From UBA9676 sp963730065 (GTDB lineage Bacteria; Actinomycetota; Actinomycetes; Streptosporangiales; Streptosporangiaceae), in the NCBI GenBank assembly GCA_963730065.1, contig CAVSQL010000012.1, positions 186,001 through 250,000 on the forward strand: a stretch of 64,000 nucleotides of DNA, read 5' to 3'. How positions within the stretch are numbered: the first letter of the stretch is position 1; every line of letters starts with the position of its first letter. Made by a program: the position numbers and the translations under genes. Under the pieces are notes generated by a model. That model searched no databases, had not been told where the DNA came from, and worked only from the letters and a program-made list of their open reading frames with translations. Below are positions 17,681 through 26,354 of the stretch, piece after piece.

Positions 17681-18635
17681 CACCCCGCCGTGCCAGCCGC
17701 CGGAGCCCGGCCCGCACCAGCCCGGCCCGGGCGGGCGCCCTCCGGCTGCCGCCGGCGCTGGCACGCCTGGGAATGCGGCAGCTCGGCCGGCGTATCCTTG
17801 ACCCCGCTCTGCCCTGGGAGGTGCAGCGCCGGCGCCTCGACCAGGTCATGCGGGCCTCGCCGGTGCCGCGCCGGACAACGGTCACCCCGCGGATGCTGAA
17901 CGGGCTGCGCGCCGAGGTGGTGACGGCCGACGGGGCCCGCCCCGAGCGCACCGTCGTCCACTTCCACGGCGGCGGCTACTGCGTGGGCTCGGCGCTCCTC
18001 GCGCGGACCTGGGCGGCGCACCTGAGCGCCCACGCGGCGTGCCGGGTCGTGGTGCCCGAGTACCGGCTGGCGCCTGCGCACGCCCATCCCGCCGCCCTCG
18101 ACGACGCCCGGGATGCCATGCACGCGGTGCTCGGCGAGGTCGCCCCCGGCTCGGTCGTGGTGTCCGGCGACTCGGCCGGCGGGGGCCTCGCCCTGTCTCT
18201 GGTCCTCGCTTTGCGCGACGGGGGCGAGGAGCTTCCCGCCGGGTGCATCCTCCTGTCACCGTGGCTCGACCTGTCCAGGGACCGCCGGGCCACGCCGGAG
18301 CTGGTGCGCCGCGACGTGCTGCTCAGCCCGCGCTGGCTCGAGGCCTGCGCCACCGGGTACACCGACCCGGGGAACTGGGCGGACCCTCGGTCTCGCCGCT
18401 GCTCGCCGCGCACAGCGGGCTGCCGCCCCTGCTGATCCAGGCCGGATCCGACGAGCTGCTCGCCCCCGACGCCGCGGGCCTGGCCGCCAGCGCCTCCGCC
18501 GCCGGGGTGGATGTCACCTACACCCGGTGGCCGCGCATGGGGCACGACTTCGCGCTGCAGCCCGGCCTCCTCGCCGCGGCCGATAGCGCGCTGTCCCAGG
18601 CCGCCTGGTTCGTGGAGACGGTGACGGGCTCCTGA
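17677..18635 (+). CDS. HSL-family alpha/beta esterase, frameshifted
   Basis: Hormone-sensitive-lipase-type carboxylesterase, about 319 residues when corrected. Oxyanion-hole motif HFHGGGYCVG near residue 95 and nucleophile motif GDSAGG near residue 165 are in one frame. The catalytic Asp (GSDELL) and His (RMGHDFALQ) are in the next frame. The change falls near 18384 (GGACCCTCGG), and 959 bases is one short of a multiple of three, so a base is missing. It is co-translated with the monooxygenase and probably hydrolyses its ester product. Confidence 0.88.
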
Positions 18636-18657
18636 CCCGGGGGCGGCCGCCCCTCGG

Positions 18658-19284
18658 TTACCCGGTCTCTGGCCAGTAGCGCGCCGACCGCTCGGCGGCG
18701 GCCACGATGGCTGCGCCGTCGAGCTCGGTGATGGTCAGCTCGATGCCGCCGAACGGCCACTCGACGGCGAACTCGAAGGGCTCGGCCGGGGGCAGCGGCC
18801 ACAGCCACAGCCCGAGGCCGCTGAAGCCCAGCTCCCGGCCGTGCATGCCGCTGCTGCCCGGCACCCAGCCCAGCAGCGGCCCGGCCGGCGGATCGCCCGA
18901 ACCCGGTGCCCGGCGCGGGTGCTGCTCGATGGTGGTGGCCTTGGTGCCGTCGGCGTAGCGCACGCCCATCCGCAGCAGCTTGGCCGGCAGCGCGGCGCCA
19001 GGGCGCGACCGGTGGAAGTAGCCATACACCGACGAGTGCAGGTCCCACCAGTCGTCCTCGGACAACGTGCCCTGCCTGGAGATGACCTCCACGTCGAGCA
19101 TGCAGCCAGAGCTGAAGGCGCGGATCGTCGGCAAGCGCACCACCACGTTCGCGCTGCGAGCCATGGTCCGCTCAACGGCGAGCACCGCACCGGTCTCCTC
19201 CGCGGGCGGCCCGGACCAGGACGGCAGTTCCGGCAATCCGCGGGGAACCGCCTTTCCTGCGGCTGGCGAGGGCTCGAAGAACAT
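18658..19284 (-). CDS. conserved actinobacterial protein of unknown function
   Basis: 208 residues, predicted cytosolic, beginning MFFEPSP. ATG 19284 is chosen over an upstream in-frame start because GTAGGGG precedes it. The composition alternates beta-like stretches (NVVVRLPTIRAFSSGCMLDV, LGLWLWPLPPAEPFEFAVEW) with a Pro/Gly-rich loop (RRAPGSGDPPAGPLLGWV). Proteins of this type with an MFFEP-like start recur in actinomycete genomes without known function. It ends 22 bp from the convergent esterase gene. Confidence 0.7.
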   Translation of the reverse strand: MFFEPSPAAGKAVPRGLPELPSWSGPPAEETGAVLAVERTMARSANVVVRLPTIRAFSSGCMLDVEVISRQGTLSEDDWWDLHSSVYGYFHRSRPGAALPAKLLRMGVRYADGTKATTIEQHPRRAPGSGDPPAGPLLGWVPGSSGMHGRELGFSGLGLWLWPLPPAEPFEFAVEWPFGGIELTITELDGAAIVAAAERSARYWPETG

Positions 19285-19406
19285 GACCCCTACGGTATGC
19301 CGCTCACGCACCGCCGCGCAGAGGTGACCTCAGCCCCCGCCGCACAGCCGCTGCAGCCATGCCAGCTCCCCCCGGCAGACGACGGCGATGGCCCGGACGG
19401 CGCATC

Positions 19407-19511
19407 CATCACGGGCTGGCCGAGCACGGCGACCCACGCGCCCTGCCGGTCGGCGGCGACGGCGTAAGGCCGGGTACCGACGTGCATGGTGGCCACGACC
19501 GCGGGCCGGCG
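19407..19511 (-). pseudogene. possible YncE-like beta-propeller fragment
   Basis: About 35 codons read VATMHVGTRPYAVAADRQ and then GAWVAVLGQPV, which looks like one blade of a YVTN/YncE-type propeller. No start, signal or further blades are found around it. Either a gene remnant or chance similarity. Confidence 0.3.
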
Positions 19512-19656
19512 GATAATTGAGGGTGCCTGTGGCCGCCGCTGTGCGACACTGGCGGTGTGGATCAGCCACTGAACCGGATGATGGCCCCGCTTGCGGGGCT
19601 CCCTGGCGTGCGCTGAATCTGTCACCCATCCAGCAGCCCCTGCGACGCGGGGGCTG
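19512..19656 (+). promoter_or_regulatory. possible Met-codon attenuator leader of the MetRS gene
   Basis: A GATAAT box (19512-19517) is followed by a short frame, GTG 19557 to TGA 19616, of 19 codons with two adjacent Met codons (19578-19583). Three mutually exclusive pairings then follow. Segment 1 GCCCCG (19584-19589) pairs with segment 2 CGGGGC (19594-19599) across a CUUG tetraloop. Segment 2 GGGGCT can instead pair with segment 3 AGCCCC (19635-19640). Segment 3 CAGCCCC pairs with segment 4 GGGGCTG (19650-19656). This is the 1:2/2:3/3:4 layout of ribosome-controlled attenuators. There is no U-tract and the leader frame lacks a clear Shine-Dalgarno, so this is a hypothesis. Confidence 0.4.
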
Positions 19657-19699
19657 ATTGCTGTTGTGGCCTCCGCTGGCCCAGGGCGGAAGGAAGGCC

Positions 19700-21226
19700 A
19701 TGACGGCCAACGGCAACTTCTACATCACGACCGCGATTCCGTACGTCAACGCGGAGCCGCACCTGGGGCACGCGCTGGGATTGGTGCAAGCCGACGTTCT
19801 GGCCCGGCACCGGCGGCTACGCGGCCAGCCGGTGCGGTTCCTCACCGGCACCGACGATCATGCGCTGAAGAACGTCACCGCCGCCCGCGCGGCCGGCGTG
19901 GAGGTGCGCGAGTTCGTTGGCCGGAACGCGGCCCGGGTCCGCGGGCTGCGCGAGCCACTGGCGCTGTCGTTCGATGACTTCATCAGCACCAGCGCCGATG
20001 CGCGGCACCGGGCCGGGGTGGAGCGCCTGTGGCGGCAGTGCGCGGACCGTGGTGACTTCTACCTGCGGCACTACGAGGGCCTTTACTGCCCCGGCTGCGA
20101 GCAGTTCTGCGCGCCGGCCGAACTCGAGCATGGCCTGTGCCCCGAGCACCGGCGGGCGCCGGAGCCGGTGACCGAGACGAACTGGTTCTTCCGGCTCTCG
20201 CGCTACACCGGCGAGCTCCTCGGCGCCCTGCAATCGGGGCGGGTTCGCGTCGAACCGGCCACCCGCCGCAACGAGGTGCTCGCCTTCATCCGGGCCGGGC
20301 TCACCGACTTCAGCGTCTCCCGCCCCGCGGCCCGCGCCAACGGCTGGGGTATCCCGGTGCCGGACGACCCGGGCCAGGTCATCTACGTGTGGTGGGACGC
20401 GCTGGCGAACTACATCACGGCCCTCGGCTACGGGGGCGGCGATGAGCGACCCTACCGGGACTGGTGGGTGAACTCCGGCGAGCGGGTGCAGGTCATCGGC
20501 AAGGGCGTCATCCGTTTCCACGCCGTCTACTGGCTGGCGCTCCTGCTGTCCGCGGGACAGCCCCTGCCGAGCGCCATCTACGTGCACGAGTACCTGAGCG
20601 CCAACGGCACGAAACTGTCCAAGAGCGCCGGCCACGCCGTCTCCCCCTACGAGCTCGCCAGCCGGTTCGGCACCGACGCGGTCCGCTGGTGGCTGCTGCG
20701 TGAGGTCGCCCGCTCCGGGGACACCGACTTCACCGTCGAGCGGCTGGTCAAGCGCGCGAACAGCGACCTGGCCAACGGCCTGGGAAATCTGCAGCAGCGC
20801 ACCCTGACCCTCGTGCGCAGATACCGCCACGGCCAGATCGCCGATCCCGGTGGCGCTAGCTCGTTGGGCGCTGAACTCGTCGGTGCCTGCCAAGCGCTCC
20901 CGCACCTCATCGACGACGCCCTGGCGCGGTTCGACTTCCGCGCCGCGACGGGCGCCATCTGGTCGGTCGTGCAGGCCGGCAACCGGCTCGTCGAGACACA
21001 GCGCCCCTGGGAACTGGCCCGCCGCCAAGGACAAGGCGATCACGCGGCGACCGCGGGACTGGATGAACTGCTGGGCGTCCTGGCCGGAGCCTGCCGCGTC
21101 CTCGCTACCGAGCTCGAGCCGTTCCTCCCCGCCGGATCAGCGGCCCTCGGCCGCCAGTTCGGCACCGGCGGCGGCGTGGCCGCGCCGCTGGCCCCCGTCT
21201 TCCCACGGCTCAGTACCCCGGAGTGA
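19700..21226 (+). CDS. metG: methionyl-tRNA synthetase
   Basis: Class I synthetase of 508 residues that charges tRNA-Met. HIGH-type motif HLGH is at residues 21-24, followed by LTGTDDHALKN; KMSKS-type motif KLSKS lies near residue 304, and an anticodon-binding helical domain follows. The zinc-knuckle region reads YCPGCEQFC...LCPEH, so the last expected Cys of the second pair is His. ATG 19700 has AGGAAGG directly upstream; an upstream in-frame start at 19658 lacks homology. No C-terminal EMAP/Trbp domain. The short length suggests it could be an additional MetRS copy rather than the housekeeping one, but that cannot be told from this window. Confidence 0.93.
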   Translation: MTANGNFYITTAIPYVNAEPHLGHALGLVQADVLARHRRLRGQPVRFLTGTDDHALKNVTAARAAGVEVREFVGRNAARVRGLREPLALSFDDFISTSADARHRAGVERLWRQCADRGDFYLRHYEGLYCPGCEQFCAPAELEHGLCPEHRRAPEPVTETNWFFRLSRYTGELLGALQSGRVRVEPATRRNEVLAFIRAGLTDFSVSRPAARANGWGIPVPDDPGQVIYVWWDALANYITALGYGGGDERPYRDWWVNSGERVQVIGKGVIRFHAVYWLALLLSAGQPLPSAIYVHEYLSANGTKLSKSAGHAVSPYELASRFGTDAVRWWLLREVARSGDTDFTVERLVKRANSDLANGLGNLQQRTLTLVRRYRHGQIADPGGASSLGAELVGACQALPHLIDDALARFDFRAATGAIWSVVQAGNRLVETQRPWELARRQGQGDHAATAGLDELLGVLAGACRVLATELEPFLPAGSAALGRQFGTGGGVAAPLAPVFPRLSTPE

Positions 21227-21272
21227 CACCACGAACGGCATCCATCGAGCACCGGCGCTCTACGGTGTCCTC

Positions 21273-21620
21273 ATGGCGGTGAAGCTGGCGGTGGTGGTCA
21301 GGGCCGATCTGGGCATGGGGCGCGGCAAGATCGCCGCCCAGGTGGCGCACGCGGCCGTCGCCGCTGTGCTGGCCAGCCTCGACCACGTTGACCTTGCTGC
21401 CTGGCTGCGGGATGGCCAGCCCAAGGTGGTTCTCAAAGTAGCCAGCGCCGGGGAGCTGCAGGATGTGGTGCAGCGGGCGCACGCGGCCGAACTGCCGGTC
21501 GAGCTCGTCAGCGACGCTGGCCGCACTCAGGTGAGTCCGGGGACGGTGACGTGCTGCGCACTCGGGCCGGCCCAGAGCCAGCGGATAGACGCGGTCACGG
21601 CCGGGCTGCCATTGCTGTGA
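21273..21620 (+). CDS. peptidyl-tRNA hydrolase, Pth2 type
   Basis: 115 residues of the archaeal/eukaryotic-type Pth2 family, which releases peptides from stalled peptidyl-tRNA. The signature LGMGRGKIAAQVAHAAVAA is at about residues 13-31, and the C-terminal VSPGTVTCCALGP matches the family ending. Most bacteria use Pth1; some actinomycetes carry this extra type. It follows the MetRS gene by 46 bp on the same strand, so the two tRNA-related genes may be co-transcribed. Confidence 0.92.
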   Translation: MAVKLAVVVRADLGMGRGKIAAQVAHAAVAAVLASLDHVDLAAWLRDGQPKVVLKVASAGELQDVVQRAHAAELPVELVSDAGRTQVSPGTVTCCALGPAQSQRIDAVTAGLPLL

Positions 21621-21661
21621 GGCGGCCGAGCACAGCCAGCCGGCCATATACGCGAAGCCGC

Positions 21662-21682
21662 CCACCGGCCATTTTCCGGTGG
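21662..21682 (+). terminator. hairpin downstream of pth2
   Basis: CCACCGG / CCGGTGG arms with the loop CCATTTT, 42 bp after the Pth2 stop. No U-run follows, as is common for actinobacterial terminators. Confidence 0.4.
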
Positions 21683-21832
21683 CTGCCACCGTCGATGATC
21701 ACCAGCTCACCATCGGCGAGCCGCCCGAGAAGAACGTCGGCCACGCCCATACCCGCTCCTCTCCAGTCACAGGCCCGCTCGCGACCACCACCCTCCTGGC
21801 CCGCGTGCCCGGGCGCAAGGGCCCGGTCCGGT

Positions 21833-21848
21833 CATGACATTTGTCATG
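21833..21848. promoter_or_regulatory. operator-like palindrome upstream of the ABC exporter
   Basis: CATGACATTTGTCATG is a perfect inverted repeat (7-bp arms, 2-bp spacer), 58 bp before the chosen start of the ABC ATPase. It overlaps an alternative ATG at 21834 and argues against that start. It may bind a TetR/LuxR-type regulator encoded elsewhere. Confidence 0.5.
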
Positions 21849-21905
21849 GGCAACTCGCGCCAAACCGCAGTGGAGGATCCGCCCAACCTCGGCCACGCTA
21901 GTCAC

Positions 21906-22862
21906 ATGACAACAACTGACCCGGCACGGGGATCAGGCCCGCGGCCGGATAGCGGATCGCCGCCCGCGGTCTGGCTGCGGGATCTCAGCAAGAACTTCGG
22001 CCATGTCCAGGCCGTGCGTCACGTCAACCTGACCATCGATCAGGGCGAGGTGGTGGCGTTCCTGGGCCCGAACGGCGCGGGCAAGACCTCGACCATCGAC
22101 ATGATCCTCGGCCTGTCCACCCCCAGCGGCGGTGAGGTCTCGGTCCTCGGCATGACGCCCCCGCAGGCCATCCGGCGGGGCCTGGTTTCCGCGGTCATGC
22201 AGACCGGGGGACTGCTCAAGGACCTCACGGTCGGCGAGACCGTCCTCTACACCGCCAGCCTGTTCGCCGTGAACGCCGATGTGCCCGCGGCCCTGCGGCG
22301 GGCCGGCATCTCCGAGATCGCCGACCGGCGGGTGGGCAAGTGCTCAGGCGGCGAGCAGCAGCGGCTGCGGTTCGCGATGGCGCTGCTGTCCGACCCGGAA
22401 CTGCTCATCCTGGACGAGCCGACCACTGGCATGGACGTGGAGGGCCGCCGCGAGTTCTGGGCCTCGATCCGCCACGACGCCGACCGGGGCCGGACGGTGC
22501 TGTTCGCCACGCACTACCTGGAAGAGGCCGACGCCTACGCCGACCGGATCGTGCTCATCCGCAAGGGCGAGATCGTCGCCGACGGCACCAGCGCACAGGT
22601 GAAGAGCCTCGCCTCCGGCCGGACCGTCCGGGCCACGCTGCCGGGCGCCACCGAGCAGGCGCTGCGCACCGTGCCCGGTGCGGACAGCATCGAGGTGCGG
22701 GGCGACACCGTGCTCATCCACTCCGGCGACGCGGACAAGGTCGCCCGGTACCTGCTGACCGAGACCGGCGCGCACGACCTGGAGATCGCCTCACGCGGGC
22801 TGGAGGAGGCATTCCTCGCCCTCACCGGCGACGACGACAACACCACTGGAGGGAACCGGTGA
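21906..22862 (+). CDS. ABC-2 exporter ATP-binding protein (DrrA/CcmA-like)
   Basis: 318-residue ATPase for an ABC-2 drug/lipid-type exporter. Walker A GPNGAGKT is at about residues 55-62, Q-loop VMQTGG, signature CSGGEQQR, Walker B LLILDEP and switch His in ATHYLEEAD. The C-terminal 90 residues form the usual extra domain (EVRGDTVLIHSGDADKVARY, LEEAFLALTGDD). ATG 21906 (MTTTDPARG) is preferred because the longer frame begins inside a palindrome. The stop overlaps a GTG that probably starts the permease. Confidence 0.93.
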   Translation: MTTTDPARGSGPRPDSGSPPAVWLRDLSKNFGHVQAVRHVNLTIDQGEVVAFLGPNGAGKTSTIDMILGLSTPSGGEVSVLGMTPPQAIRRGLVSAVMQTGGLLKDLTVGETVLYTASLFAVNADVPAALRRAGISEIADRRVGKCSGGEQQRLRFAMALLSDPELLILDEPTTGMDVEGRREFWASIRHDADRGRTVLFATHYLEEADAYADRIVLIRKGEIVADGTSAQVKSLASGRTVRATLPGATEQALRTVPGADSIEVRGDTVLIHSGDADKVARYLLTETGAHDLEIASRGLEEAFLALTGDDDNTTGGNR

Positions 22863-23652
22863 CCACCACCGCAACCGCGGCCGAGCTCAGCAGCCGGCCC
22901 CGCCGATGGGCGGGTTCAGCTTCACGGTGCTGAAGCTGGAAATCCGCCGCCTGCTCCGCAACCGGCGCACCGTGATCTTCGCCCTGGTGACGCCCTCGAT
23001 CTTCTTCCTGCTGTTCGGGCTCAACGCCGCGTACGCGAACGAGTCGGCCGGGAAGGGCAACGTCTCGGCCTTCATCCTGATCAGCATGGCGCTGTACGGC
23101 TCGGTCCTGGCGACCACCAGCGGCGGGGCGATGATCTCCATCGAGCGCGCCCAGGGCTGGACCAGGCAGCTGCGGCTGACCCCGCTGTCCCCGGTGGCCT
23201 ACGTGGTGACCAAGATGCTCACCTCGATGGTGCTCGGGTTCGTCTCGGTGCTCGCGGTCTACATCGTCGGGTTCGCCACCCACAAGCCGTCCATGCCGGG
23301 GTACCTGTGGATCGTCACCGGCCTGTGCGTGTGGATCGGGGCGCTGGTGTTCGCGCCCTTCGGGCTGTTCCTGGGCTACCTGCTGCCGACCGAGAACGTC
23401 ATGCAGTTCATGGGCTTCATCATGATCCTGCTGGCGTTCGGCGGCGGGCTGTTCGTCCCGCTGAGCACCTACCCGCACGCCCTGCAGGTGCTGGCCAAGT
23501 TCACCCCCCTGTACGGCGTCAACCAGCTGGTGCACTGGCCGCTGACCGGGGGGTCGATGGACATGTGGTGGGTGGTCAACGCCGTCGCCTGGCTGGTCAT
23601 CTTCACCGCCGGCGCGGTCTGGCGGTTCCGCGAGGACACCGCCCGCGTCTGA
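22859..23652 (+). CDS. ABC-2 type permease, probable N-terminal frameshift
   Basis: Membrane partner of the ATPase. The frame from ATG 22906 gives 248 residues with six membrane helices (for example TVIFALVTPSIFFLLFGL, LWIVTGLCVWIGALVFAPFG) and the ABC-2 pattern. That ATG has no Shine-Dalgarno. Translation coupled to the ATPase stop would begin at GTG 22859 (TTTATAAELSSRPR) but runs out of frame just before 22906. The span of 794 bases is one short of a multiple of three, so a base is probably missing in the CCGGCCCCGCCG run near 22895-22905. Confidence 0.85.
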
Positions 23653-23821
23653 TACCACCGGACCTATTGTCCTGGGGCTGCACCGTGGGCTACGGCGGTC
23701 GGTGCCCCGACGGCCGGCGCGAGCATGCCTTCACACGGCCATCACAGTGGCTACACGTCTCATGCGTCCCGGTGCGCTGCCCTGGGACTGACAAGTAGCG
23801 CAGCCAGTGAAGGAGGCGGAG

Positions 23822-23947
23822 GTGACCGTGGCCGACCTGCTGGTGCTGGCTCCGTGGGTGATCTTCGGAGCCGGTCTTGCGGTGATCTGCTACCGGCTGT
23901 ACAGCCGCTGCGGCGCTTCTGACCGTCACCAGCGGGACAGCCGGTGA
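23822..23947 (+). CDS. 41-residue single-span membrane peptide coupled to TerC
   Basis: GTG 23822 is preceded by a strong AGGAGG (23811-23816). The peptide is VTVADLLVLAPWVIFGAG then LAVICYRLYSRCG and a polar tail: one membrane helix (about residues 4-26) and a basic, cysteine-bearing cytosolic end. Its TGA overlaps the TerC start (GTGA). The good ribosome site and the coupling suggest it is real and made with TerC; it could be an accessory subunit or serve to drive TerC translation. Confidence 0.65.
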   Translation: MTVADLLVLAPWVIFGAGLAVICYRLYSRCGASDRHQRDSR

Positions 23948-24924
23948 CGGGTACCCCGGCCTGGGCCTGGATGGCAGCCGGGTCTGTCATCGCTGGCCTG
24001 CTGGCCATCGATCTCATCGTGAACCGGGGTCAGCCGGGCATGCGGCGGGCGGTGCTGGTCAGTGTCGCGTGGGTCGGCGCGGGCATCGTTTTCGGGATGG
24101 CCATCCTGGTGTGGCAAGGCGGCGATGCCGGCCAGGAGTATTTCGCGGCCTACCTGGTCGAGAAGGCACTGAGCGTGGACAACATCTTTGTGTTCGCGCT
24201 GCTCTTCCAGGCCTTCGCCGTGCCGGCCGCATATCAGCACCGCGTGCTTTTCGCCGGCGTCCTTGGTGCCCTCGTGCTGCGCGGCGGCTTCATCGCCGCT
24301 GGCGCGGCGCTCCTCGAGCATCTCAGCTGGGCCTTCTATCTCTTCGGCGCGTTCCTGCTCGTCGCCGCGCTGCGGATGGCGCGCGGCGGCGTGCGCGTAG
24401 ACCCGCGGGGGGGCCTGGTGCTGCGCAGCCTGCGCAAGGTCATGCCGGTGAGCGAGGATTTCGACGGGTCACGGTTCCTGACCCGCCGTGATGGCAGGCT
24501 TTACGCGACACCCTTGCTCGCGGCGCTGATAGCCATCGAAACGACTGACGTCATCTTCGCCGCCGATTCGATCCCCGCCGCCTTCGGGGTGACGACCGAC
24601 ATGTTCATCGTTTTCACCTCCAACGCGTTCGCCATCCTCGGCCTGCGCGCCCTGTATTTCGTGCTGGCCGGCGCGATGGAGCGATTCGCCTATCTCAGCC
24701 AGGGCCTGGCCGTCATGCTCGCGTTCATCGGTGCGAAGATGATCCTCGCCCAGGTGGTGCACATCCCCACCGTGATCAGCCTGGGCACCATCGTTGCGAT
24801 CATCGCGGCCGCGGTCGGGCTGAGCGTGCGGAAGGAGCGGCGCGCAGCGGCCAGGGAGCGCCGTCTGGCGGCCGCCGCCGCAGCCGCCGCGGCCGCCTCT
24901 GAGCTGAGGCGGTCACACGCGTGA
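23944..24924 (+). CDS. TerC/Alx-family membrane protein (probable metal exporter)
   Basis: 326 residues, about nine membrane helices. The family's acidic membrane motifs are intact: EKALSVDNIFVF at about residues 73-84 and ETTDVIFAADSIPA near residue 200. Members such as Alx and MeeY/TerC-type proteins export manganese or help load metal into exoenzymes. The C-terminus is a charged and then Ala-rich tail. No yybP-ykoY-like riboswitch is recognisable in the 170 bp upstream of the small peptide. The stop overlaps the DedA start (GTGA). Confidence 0.92.
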   Translation: MTGTPAWAWMAAGSVIAGLLAIDLIVNRGQPGMRRAVLVSVAWVGAGIVFGMAILVWQGGDAGQEYFAAYLVEKALSVDNIFVFALLFQAFAVPAAYQHRVLFAGVLGALVLRGGFIAAGAALLEHLSWAFYLFGAFLLVAALRMARGGVRVDPRGGLVLRSLRKVMPVSEDFDGSRFLTRRDGRLYATPLLAALIAIETTDVIFAADSIPAAFGVTTDMFIVFTSNAFAILGLRALYFVLAGAMERFAYLSQGLAVMLAFIGAKMILAQVVHIPTVISLGTIVAIIAAAVGLSVRKERRAAARERRLAAAAAAAAAASELRRSHA

Positions 24925-25655
24925 TCGGCCTGCCGCAGCTCGATGTGTCCTCCCCCGTGTCGTACCTGGTCGCGCTCATCGCCCCCGCCCTGGACGCGCT
25001 CCTGCCGGTCGTGCCGAGTGAGACCGCCGTGATCGCCCTCGGGGTCGCGACCGCCGGGCATTCCGACCCCAGGATCGTGGTGCTCGTCGCGCTCGCGGCC
25101 TGCGGCGCGTTCCTCGGCGATAACCTCGCGTACCTGCTGGGGCGCCGTTTCGCCCCCGTGGTCGAACGGCGCTTCTTCACCGGTGCGCGGGGCAGGCGCA
25201 GGCGCGCCTGGGCGGAGCACGCCCTGGACCGGTTCGGCGCCCGCATCATCATCGCCTGCCGGTTCATCCCCGGCGGGCGGACGGCCGTGACCCTGACCTG
25301 CGGGGTGGTCGGCTACCGGCGGCGGAGCTTCGTCGCCGCGACCGCGTGCGCCGGCCTGATCTGGGCGGCCTACGCGTTCCTCATCGGCCGGCTCGGCGGC
25401 CGGGCGTTCGAGGACCGGCCCTGGGTGGGCCTGCTGCTCGCCCTGGGCGTGGCGCTCGTCATCAGCGTCCTGGCCGAGATCCTGCGGCGGACCCGGCCCT
25501 GGCGCCTGCTCAGGCGGGTCCGGAGCCGGCCGCCGGGCGGCCCAGACGAGCCGGTGGCCGCTCGCCTCGGGCCGGTGGCGTCTCAGTCCACGGGGGCCCG
25601 GCGGCGTCAGCCCGGCCACGCTCGCCCAGGCGCCGCTGAGAGCCCGCCCAGTTGA
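24921..25655 (+). CDS. DedA-family membrane protein
   Basis: 244 residues, SNARE-associated/VTT domain. Seen: LPVVPSETAVIALGV, GAFLGDNLAYLLGRRF, and the conserved ACRFIPGGRTAVTLTCG followed by four to five helices. DedA proteins act as lipid-phosphate flippases and affect membrane potential. The tail after residue 205 is a polar Pro/Arg-rich extension. It is co-translated with TerC, so the three genes form a membrane-homeostasis unit. Confidence 0.9.
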   Translation: MIGLPQLDVSSPVSYLVALIAPALDALLPVVPSETAVIALGVATAGHSDPRIVVLVALAACGAFLGDNLAYLLGRRFAPVVERRFFTGARGRRRRAWAEHALDRFGARIIIACRFIPGGRTAVTLTCGVVGYRRRSFVAATACAGLIWAAYAFLIGRLGGRAFEDRPWVGLLLALGVALVISVLAEILRRTRPWRLLRRVRSRPPGGPDEPVAARLGPVASQSTGARRRQPGHARPGAAESPPS

Positions 25656-25677
25656 TCATGAACCTGGGCTGATGGGC

Positions 25678-25938
25678 TCAGGCGGCCCGGCCGGGACCGC
25701 GTCCGCCTGCCTTGGCCGGGGCGGCCGGCCGGGCGGCGCCGTCGGCGCCCGCCGAGGCCGGCGGGGTGGTGCGGGCGGCCGCGCCCGGGCCGCCGGGCCA
25801 CGGCGCCCCGGCCGGGCGGAAGATGGCTTCATTGGCGCGCAGCAGTTCGTCATTGGTGAACCGGAGGGCGCCGATCGCCCGGCGGAGGGCTGTCGCCGCC
25901 CATGCGCGGCCCGGGTGTGGCCGCTGTGTCGCCGTCAT
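25678..25938 (-). CDS. small hypothetical protein, Pro/Ala-rich C-terminus
   Basis: 86 residues from ATG 25938, with GAGGTGAT upstream. The N-terminal half is helical (ATALRRAIGALRFTNDELLR, ANEAIFRPAG); the rest is low-complexity Ala/Pro/Gly. The ordered part and ribosome site suggest a real gene; function unknown. It is convergent with DedA. Confidence 0.45.
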   Translation of the reverse strand: MTATQRPHPGRAWAATALRRAIGALRFTNDELLRANEAIFRPAGAPWPGGPGAAARTTPPASAGADGAARPAAPAKAGGRGPGRAA

Positions 25939-25947
25939 CGCGATCAC

Positions 25948-26354
25948 CTCTGTGGGAGTTGGGCGGCCTGCATATACAGGCCATGCCTCCTGGCTAGCCG
26001 GGGCGGGCGAAGGACCGGTGTGCGGCCCGTGGAGACCGGGTGGAGAAGGCCCGTGGGACGTCGCGGCCCGCTACCGTGGACCGTCGGCTGGGATCCGGCC
26101 GCGAATTATCAGAGTTCGCCGGCCGCACGATGGAACTGTTGATCTCCCCATCCGGCCGACCTTTCGTCGACGGAACCGCGGGGCGATGGAGCCTCGCAGC
26201 CGAAATGGAGGAGCACAGTCACAGTGACGATCATGTGCAGCGAGCCCGGCCGGGAGCGCAGGAAGAAAGCGCTGAGCCCCCCGCCCGGCCCGTGTCCGCA
26301 CCGTATGTGCCTCCTTCCCGGCCGGAAGGGCGGCACCTCCGCCCGTGATCTCCG
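25948..26354. other. intergenic, no gene recognised
   Basis: About 400 bp between the small hypothetical gene and the L-2-hydroxyglutarate oxidase. Short frames exist on both strands, but none has a ribosome site plus recognisable sequence. The promoter of the oxidase presumably lies here. Confidence 0.5.

Noticed and set aside
19584..19656. T-box or SAM riboswitch before the MetRS gene
   Set aside because: No T-box AGGGUGGNACCGCG-type core and no SAM aptamer pattern could be found; only the attenuator-like stems remain.
21834..21905. Upstream ATG for the ABC ATPase
   Set aside because: It lies inside the perfect palindrome and the added 24 residues lack homology.
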